The position numbers were made by a program, and so were the translations under genes. From assembly GCF_000003815.2 (NCBI RefSeq), contig NC_049996.1:10221545-10285544 (forward strand): DNA of 64,000 nt. Direction: 5' to 3'. Numbering within the stretch: the first letter of the stretch is position 1; the number at the start of each line of letters is the position of its first letter. Origin of the DNA: Branchiostoma floridae. Lineage: Eukaryota > Chordata > Leptocardii > Amphioxiformes > Branchiostomatidae. Positions 57,401 through 64,000 of this stretch are shown here, piece after piece. The notes beneath the pieces were generated by a model, which had not been told where the DNA came from, did no database searches, and saw nothing but the letters and a program-made list of their open reading frames with translations.

Positions 57401-59390
57401 AAACATACCAATGATTTATATCCTAAACGTAGGAATGGTACCACGGGAACTGGGGTGTCTACAAGGTGAGAAAAGTCTCCAAGCAACTGACAAAGATCTA
57501 TGATCCTTACATAGGCTGCAGCTGGTGGCAAATTGGTGTAGTTACGTTGGATAGCGGCTGTCCAAAATTCCTTACCAAATTCTTTCATTGTCTATTCATT
57601 CCAGATGACTGCATGCACATATACCCTCTGTAGTATAGAGCAATAAACCGTTATATGACTAGCTGCAGCAACAACATTCTAAAGTTATCAAAATGATACG
57701 AGATCATTATTAAATGGTGCGAAAGAGTAGCTTCAATATTGCCTCTTGTATCAATTCCACAGGCCCGTACCTTACAGTAGTGCATACACCATCGTGTAAA
57801 ACTTTAAAACTAGTAAAAGATACACTAAACTTTGGCAATAGCCCAAAAGTTCAGGTTGTTCACCCTTTCACTTCCATCGGGGTGTAAGATTCCCCACACG
57901 GCTACAGGACAATTTGGCTCGCTTCCTCCAGAATCCTTTGAGCGTACTGACGACATCCGTCTTCAAGACGTTTCTGCCTTGAGTAAATCAATAAAGAAGC
58001 AAAGTTAAAGCAAAGATGACTCATACAGTAATATAAGTGCGTATCTGGTTGACCTGTAACGCATCTGGCCATGTAGAATATTGCATCCTTTGACGCTATC
58101 GCGCGCTTGCAGGCCTGATAACTTCCGACTGATGATATGCCTCGGCAATGTACAAAAGTGCTACTGCTGTAACTCTGATGGTCAATGGATTATGAACAAG
58201 ACGTCATCAAATGGATGTTGTTGTAGGGTGCTGTAGGATGTTGTTATATGCTGTGTGTTATGCGCAGTGTTCATGTTTTCTGTGTAAGTTTGTTACTCCT
58301 AGTTGAGTATGTACGTAGTTGTCACAGTTACATACGATAGCAAAAGGAGTTAATAAAACAATAAACAATTAGGCTGTCCTCACAATGACTTGGTAGACAA
58401 GCTTCATTTGACGTTTTCGTAGAAATCTCCAACACCTAATCTTGTACACAAGATGCTGCAAGAAAGCGGCTAACCACGTACATACACCCGAATCTATACT
58501 ATTGGACAGGCGTAAATGATTCATGTACATGATACTTTGCCTTAACAACCGGGTCAACGCAACCCTTTGTGAGCACAAATGGCTTCATACATCAGACTTA
58601 CAGCAGGGCGCTTATCTCTATAGATCAGGAGGCTGTGGTGTCGGTCCATAACGGAGATCTGACACAAAGCCTCTACTAGCGTATAACTCATTTCTCTCAA
58701 TATGTACACTGGGAGACTCACCTTGTTTCACCTTTATACACTGTAGTCTGTTGGGCACGCTACAGATGAGCGACAACCTGGGCACGTCCCCAAACAATTT
58801 GAAACGAACGCAGACCGAATTTGTAGATCGGCTGGACCTCGCCGAATTTCAAAATCGCTCGAGCGTGTCTTTCGCTGAAAATTTGCCCCGTCACAAATTG
58901 TACTGGGCTCGATGTTTCGTTCCGGAAAGTTTAAGTAGTTGCCATTCCTGCCTTTTGGTTGCACAACTGACATCACACGGAGGTCCCAACGAACGAGCTG
59001 CTAAAAATCATCCGAAGCCCTAGTAATAGCAAAAACATTGAAGTAACTACCATAATTTGAAGTTGTTTTCTTTTTTATCGCCACAGTGCTTTGTAACTTA
59101 ACGCTCCCCAATCATCAAAATGTTTATAAGCTTTAAGTACCATTCAGTGACCAAGCCTATTCTGACGACCCGTTTGACATAACGATTTGTTGAAGGCATT
59201 AGCCGAGCACTCCTTTAGCCAAATTCGCTGTAAATGCATTTTAATGAAAAAAGTTCAAGAAGCCCTGCCATCATTGGCCTTGGGGCCATCCTTCTACTCG
59301 TAAAAGCATATTGCCGATTGACACTTCATTACATAGGTGAGATGAACTGACGCACTGAGGTCCATTTGTACATAGTGGACACTGTCAGGA
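57401..59390. other. No gene seen
   Basis: No supported gene. A 90-codon plus frame (58751-59023) and its 80-codon minus partner mirror each other without domain content. Confidence 0.5.
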
Positions 59391-59394
59391 ATAA

Positions 59395-60010
59395 TTCCGC
59401 TCATGTATTCCTCGAAATCCGAGATAAGTACCCCGAAAAACATCAACAGAATCTACTTAATCGTAATTCGAATGATTACCAGCGATGGGTGGTCTTAACT
59501 TGGAGGTTGATAAGTTTATATAGGTGCATGGGATTACAATTTCTATTAAATGTAGATGGATAAATTAGCACATGGGCGCATGGCGAACCATTAAAAAGAT
59601 GTTAGCTCATGTATCTCTCGGAAATCCGAGATAAATATCCTGATAAAAAACATCAACAGAAGCTACTTAATCTTACTTTGAGTGATTACAAGCTATGGGT
59701 GGTCCTAGTTTGGAGGTTGATGAGTTCATATAGGTGCACTGGATTACAATTTCTAATACATTTAGATGGAGAAGTGAGCACTTTGGGCGCATGACGAACC
59801 ATTATAACGATGTTAGTTAATGTATTCCTCGGATATCCGAGATAAATACCCTGAAGAAACATCAACAGAAGCTACTTAATCTTACTTTGAGTGATTACAA
59901 GCTATGGGTGGTCCTAGTTTGGAGGTTGATGAGTTCGTATAGGTGCACTGGATTACAATTTCTATCACTCCATGTAGATGTAAAAGTGAACAAAAAACCA
60001 TTAAAATGTT
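59395..60010. repeat. ~210-bp tandem repeat, three copies
   Basis: Landmarks are AATCCGAGATAA at 59414, 59622 and 59835, each followed by AACATCAACAGAA.CTACTTAA, TGGGTGGTC.TA..TTGGAG and GGATTACAATTTCTA. In the first two copies one frame stays open (RDKYP.K..QQ.LLN), while the third has stops. So a coding role is not supported. Confidence 0.85.
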
Positions 60011-61775
60011 GGCGCACGAGGACCGGGAGGCTATAATAAAAGCACTACGCTCAAGATCCTATCCTAGATAACTTTGGAGTTTTACATACATACGGATTGA
60101 CAAGGTCTGCATTCGAAATCACTCAATAACAAGATTTTAGGCTAGCCACGGTGGTTAGCAAGCAAAATTAGTGAGCCGGCGGTCACTACAGAGGATGGTA
60201 CTAATTTTAGGCATCCAATATTGATCATATGTTGCCAAAACACATTCCAGTCAGCACTTATGTATATCAATAAACTACGAGGTACATGTATCTACCAATT
60301 TTCTGACATTGTTTTTTATCCTTTCCTTGCTGTAGCTTACATGTAACACTTGACACATTGTATCTACTTTTAATGACTTCGTGTAAAGGTATTTGATGTT
60401 TCGCAGATTAGAACAATGAATCCAAGAATAACTACAAAACCATCTGGAATCTCGTAGTGATGTGAACAAGATGAAACTCAAGTGTACGCACTTCGCCATC
60501 ACGTCTCCGTACTTAAGCCACAACAGCGTCTCAGACTTATCTTCCTCTTCCTGTCGACGGTAAGTAGACAGCCCTGAGGAGAAATTAAGGTTCCCTGGCC
60601 ACTTAGAAGACACCTGAAATGACTTAAGGTGATTTCTGAAGAGCTCCAGAGAATCTTTTGATGATGAAGGTTGTTAAGTTCGCCCATTAAGGTGCCTAGC
60701 GGCAAGATTGTCACAATCAACAGCTTAGCGTTCATATGGAACACTCTTATCAAATCCAGGAATTACAGTCGGATGTGTGTTAGACTTTCGAGTCCATTAA
60801 AGTTCTAGATGTTTCTGACAATCATTGACAAGCTTGATATGTGCGTAATGACTTTGAAAGTTTGAAATAAAGTTGGTAAGACCCTGCTTGTGACTAATGA
60901 AAAAGTTCATGCATGCACAATGTCCATAAGTTGTCACGTAAACCTTATAAAGGCATGAACAACCATGCTCGTAAAAAGCCCTGGGGGACTTTTCAGCACA
61001 GATTATGTGGTATTACCTCGATGCATTTCTCTGTAATGTCCCTCCTGCATCTAAATGCATCTTAGTGTTGATTGAAAAGGAGCTCTTAGGCCATTTTCAG
61101 AACCGCACATAGTGATGCATACATATATCCACATTCACCAATCACCATACAGAGGCAGTTTAACTGAAAAAAAAATGCAAATGAATAAAATAACCTAATT
61201 CTATTTTTAATAATCGTTTATATATCAGCTATGACAATACATATTGAGAATTCTACCTGTACATGTATACAACTAAAGTAACACTAAAGAAAAAAACAGG
61301 AGATGCAAAATGAATAAAAATCAAATTCTATGTTCAATAGTCAATTCTATCTATTGGCTAAAACAAATTGTGGTAAAAAAAAATTACATGAATAAAAATT
61401 CTACCTGAATATGTGCACTACTACCTTTAAGTAACATGAATATCGTTTTAGTTGATACTTAGCTATTCTCTACAGTACTAATGACATACAAAAGTCATCG
61501 TGTATGCATACAATGAATGCTTGTCCTAAGTAAGATACACCTTAGCTATTGCTAGTCATTGAAAACCTATATTGGAGACCAGATTACTCTCAATCTAAGA
61601 GATTTGTGTCTAAATAGCTCATTACCACCATGGTTATTAGCTGATCCAATGGCCTTGTATCGTTAGAATAAAAAGGAGTACTTGCAGGGATACCTTAACT
61701 TGTTAGGATAAAAATAGTTTGCACAAATAGATCAATAAAACTAAGTCTAAGGTACAATCTCTATTGACTTCTACA
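60011..61775. other. No gene recognised
   Basis: A 112-codon minus frame (60275-60613) contains EEEDKSETLLWLKYGD downstream of a sequence that could serve as a splice acceptor (TTACCGTCGACAG|GAAG near 60560, gene sense). I do not recognise the peptide and do not call it. The rest is AT-rich. Confidence 0.4.
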
Positions 61776-61957
61776 AATAGCCTCTACCAGGCTCCACAAG
61801 ATGCTGGGAAAAAGTAGAAATTGGCCAAATAGACAGATAACTTGCAAAAAGAGTTAGCTGGCCGAGGAGTACAGTACAGTTAACTCCTCTAGTGTATTAT
61901 CTGTCTGGCCAATTTCTATTTTTTCCAGCTTCCTGTGGAGCCTGATAGAGGCTATTC
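61776..61957. mobile_element. Palindromic MITE (182 bp)
   Basis: AATAGCCTCTACCAGGCTCC at the left and GGAGCCTGATAGAGGCTATT at the right. The arms of about 80 bp run through GCTGG, AGAAATTGGCCA and ACAGATAA. CTACA stands on both outer sides, a possible 5-bp target duplication. Confidence 0.85.
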
Positions 61958-62111
61958 TACAAACACACGTTCCTGCATTGTGACCTATTGAATAAACATA
62001 TATTGTGCCATAACATTTCATAACTTTGTACTGTTACAACGGTTAGTCTGAAACCATGTTAGCAACTACTACACTGTGATAATCATATCATAAACTCCAT
62101 AATTCCACATG

Positions 62112-64000
62112 TTATGTGTAAAAGTTGAGGGGATCATCCAAATCAAATTGCAGCAAGCCTCTGTCTACATCACATTTGGATGCACATGTACTAGTCGTAT
62201 TGAATGTACATGTGGTAGTATTGGATACACATGTTGTAGTATTAGATATACCAATAGTAGGAGAAGGCTCGCACTGGTTTTCCACCAGATCTTCACTTGT
62301 TGCTTCAGATGTATCGGAATCTGAGAGATCGGAATCTGAGCTTTCCCCACCATCGTGCACAGCCATGTGTTGGACTAAGTTGCACTTCCGCGCTGTGGAA
62401 AAGTCACAGCGGGCACATCTGAAAGGTTTTTTCTTTGAATCATGATGATGTGTCCTCAAATGTTTCAAAAGCAAAGACCTAGAAACAGCCCCATACCCGC
62501 ACTTATCACACTTGTACGGTGCGTTACCAGTGTGTTTGCGCTTGTGTAGATCTAAACAACTTTTCCACCTTGTAGAAAAGTCACACTCATCACAGTTGAA
62601 AGGTTTTTCGTCCGAGTGTATCTTCATGTGTTGTGCGAGCTTAAAACGGTGAGTTGTCTCATATCCACACTTCTCACAAACATACTTCTCACCACGATGC
62701 ATGGCCATGTGCTGGACTAGGTTGCATTTCCGTTCAGTGGAGAAATCACACTGACCACACTTGTGCGGTTTCTCCCCTGTATGATGATGTTTACTCAAAT
62801 GTTTTGATAGACCAAACCTAGAAGAGGCCCCATAACCGCACTTCTGACACTTGTGAGGTGCATCACCATTGTGGTTGAGCTTGTGTCGAGCTAAAGTGAA
62901 TTTCCGAGCAGTAGAAAAGTCACACAGATCACAGTTGAAAGCACATGTATGTCGTGCGAGTTCATGACTTTTAGTTGTCTCATACCCGCACTGCTCACAC
63001 CCGTACAGATGTTTCTCGCGAGAATGTCTAAGCACGTGCCGTTCTAAGCTGTCTTTATCTGTTGAAGAAAACCCACACTGGCTACACCAGTAAATCTTCA
63101 ACCCTGTATGAGTCTTGAAATGTTGTGAGAAGTCCGACCTTGCAGTCGTCTTGTAGCCACATACATTACACGTGTAATGTGTCTTGGTCTTGTGCTTGAC
63201 CTTGTGTCTGTCAAACAACCCTTTGTGATGTGTGGAAAAACCACATTCATGACAATGGAAAGTCTGTTTGTCATGTTTTTGTGTCTCTCTTTTTTCATTC
63301 CTTACAGTATGTTTCTCAGCAGGATGTCTAACTTTAAGCAAGTGTCTCTTTAAACTTTGTTTGTGAGTTGTGGAAAAATCACATTTATGACAATTGAAGG
63401 TTTGTTTGTTGTGTTCTGTTCCATGTTGCGAGGGGTCAAAGCTATCAACACTTTTCTCAGCAGTGTGTTGAAGCATGTGTTGGATTAAATTGTCTTTCCC
63501 TTCTGTAGAAAAGTCACACTGATCACAATTGAAAGTGTCTTTTCTTCTATGCTTCCTTGTATGACATATGAGGTCAGACCTAGAGGCAGTCTCATAACCA
63601 CACTCCTCACACTTGTAAGGTGTCTCGTCCGCATGTTCAAGCAAGTGTCTCTCAAAGTCGTCTTTCTCTGCTGTAGAAAAGTCACACTTATCAACATCAC
63701 ACCTGTAAAGTGCTTTATCGTGTTCCTTCATATGGCGTGCAAAGTCAAATCTATCAACAGTTTCATACGCGCACTGCTCGCATATCATGGGTTCCTCCCA
63801 AGTGTGTTTGAGTAAGTGCTGAAGTAAGTTGCATTTCCTCGCGCAGGAAAAATCACACTGATCACAGCAGAAAGGTTTTCCACCTCTCTGTTTTCTGTAA
63901 TGTAGCGTGGGATCAAACCTAGCTTCTGTCTGCACTCTTTGTTTCCTGTGTGTCTTTAGATGTAGTGTGAGGAGAAACTTACCATTTGCAGTAAAGTCGC
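62112..64000 (-). CDS. C2H2 zinc-finger protein, 17 fingers visible, 5' end outside the window
   Basis: The frame ends in TAA at 62112-62114 and stays open to the window edge. At the edge DFTANGKFLLTLHLKTH is the rest of one more finger, so the true start is not here; a GTG at 63933-63935 is not a start. Counting from the edge, 17 fingers follow. Many alternate between CDFST and CGYET/CGYGA knuckles (e.g. CDQCDFSTEGKDNLIQH, CEECGYETASRSDLICH), the style of REST-like and related poly-zinc-finger proteins. Finger 3 has four residues between its Cys (CDVDKC). Finger 10 lacks a proper second His (LARHTCAF). Fingers 5-7 have longer linkers without TGEKP. The C-terminal ~80 residues are acidic and Ser-rich (SDSDLSDSDTSEATSED), then Thr/Asn repeats (ISNTTTCVSNTTTC), ending DDPLNFYT. 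Expected role: nuclear DNA binding; target unknown. Confidence 0.92.
   Translation of the reverse strand, partial: DFTANGKFLLTLHLKTHRKQRVQTEARFDPTLHYRKQRGGKPFCCDQCDFSCARKCNLLQHLLKHTWEEPMICEQCAYETVDRFDFARHMKEHDKALYRCDVDKCDFSTAEKDDFERHLLEHADETPYKCEECGYETASRSDLICHTRKHRRKDTFNCDQCDFSTEGKDNLIQHMLQHTAEKSVDSFDPSQHGTEHNKQTFNCHKCDFSTTHKQSLKRHLLKVRHPAEKHTVRNEKRETQKHDKQTFHCHECGFSTHHKGLFDRHKVKHKTKTHYTCNVCGYKTTARSDFSQHFKTHTGLKIYWCSQCGFSSTDKDSLERHVLRHSREKHLYGCEQCGYETTKSHELARHTCAFNCDLCDFSTARKFTLARHKLNHNGDAPHKCQKCGYGASSRFGLSKHLSKHHHTGEKPHKCGQCDFSTERKCNLVQHMAMHRGEKYVCEKCGYETTHRFKLAQHMKIHSDEKPFNCDECDFSTRWKSCLDLHKRKHTGNAPYKCDKCGYGAVSRSLLLKHLRTHHHDSKKKPFRCARCDFSTARKCNLVQHMAVHDGGESSDSDLSDSDTSEATSEDLVENQCEPSPTIGISNTTTCVSNTTTCTFNTTSTCASKCDVDRGLLQFDLDDPLNFYT

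Noticed and set aside
62109-62445. Plus-strand frames opposite the zinc-finger gene
   Set aside because: They are shadows of the minus-strand coding region.

Overview
The window looks like draft nuclear DNA from an invertebrate deuterostome, most probably a lancelet (Branchiostoma). This rests on AT-rich intergenic DNA, many short palindromic DNA transposons, tRNA-derived SINEs, a tandem array of intronless leucine-rich-repeat (LRR) membrane receptors, and a poly-C2H2 zinc-finger gene. The organism call is inference. Runs of N at 2024-2127, 4222-5144, 20336-20757 and 22681-22780 are assembly gaps. Frames that run through them are artefacts.

Layout. 1-17 kb has no recognisable gene. It holds a foldback DNA transposon with ~1-kb inverted arms (3087-7072, flanked by TTAA), several local duplications, a 14-bp-TIR repeat element (12854-14699) and, nested in it, a 154-bp MITE with a perfect 10-bp target duplication. 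17-39 kb is the core of the window: seven minus-strand LRR receptor loci, called LRR1 to LRR7 here from left to right. Each intact copy is one exon: signal peptide, Cys-capped LRR domain (about four LRRs), a Cys-rich C-terminal cap, a Ser/Thr/Asn-rich stalk, one membrane segment and a cytoplasmic tail. LRR1, LRR3 and LRR6 are long-tail forms; LRR2, LRR4 and LRR5 are short-tail forms; LRR7 is intermediate. LRR4, LRR5, LRR6 and LRR7 are intact. LRR1 is cut by a gap, LRR2 is a pseudogene, and LRR3 carries small deletions that truncate it before the membrane segment. LRR1+LRR2 and LRR3+LRR4 form a duplicated dimer of about 5.7 kb.

39-62 kb is gene-poor: palindromic elements, SINEs, relics of LINE 3' ends, tandem repeats, and one plausible GC-rich first exon (50681-50813) with weak similarity to the start of a carbonic-anhydrase domain. 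62112-64000 (minus) is the 3' part of a C2H2 zinc-finger gene with 17 visible fingers, open at the window edge.

The most interesting signal is the LRR array. Short-tail and long-tail receptors lie side by side. The short-tail ones have charged residues in the membrane segment, and the DNA beyond their stop codons still resembles the tail-coding sequence of LRR7. This is the pattern by which vertebrate paired receptors produce short-tail partners. Long tails vary by the number of ~85-residue units. A ~117-bp block, duplicated in four copies and decayed to islands in two, sits upstream of six of the seven genes and is a candidate shared control element. The receptors' function (innate recognition) is inferred from architecture and array behaviour, not shown.
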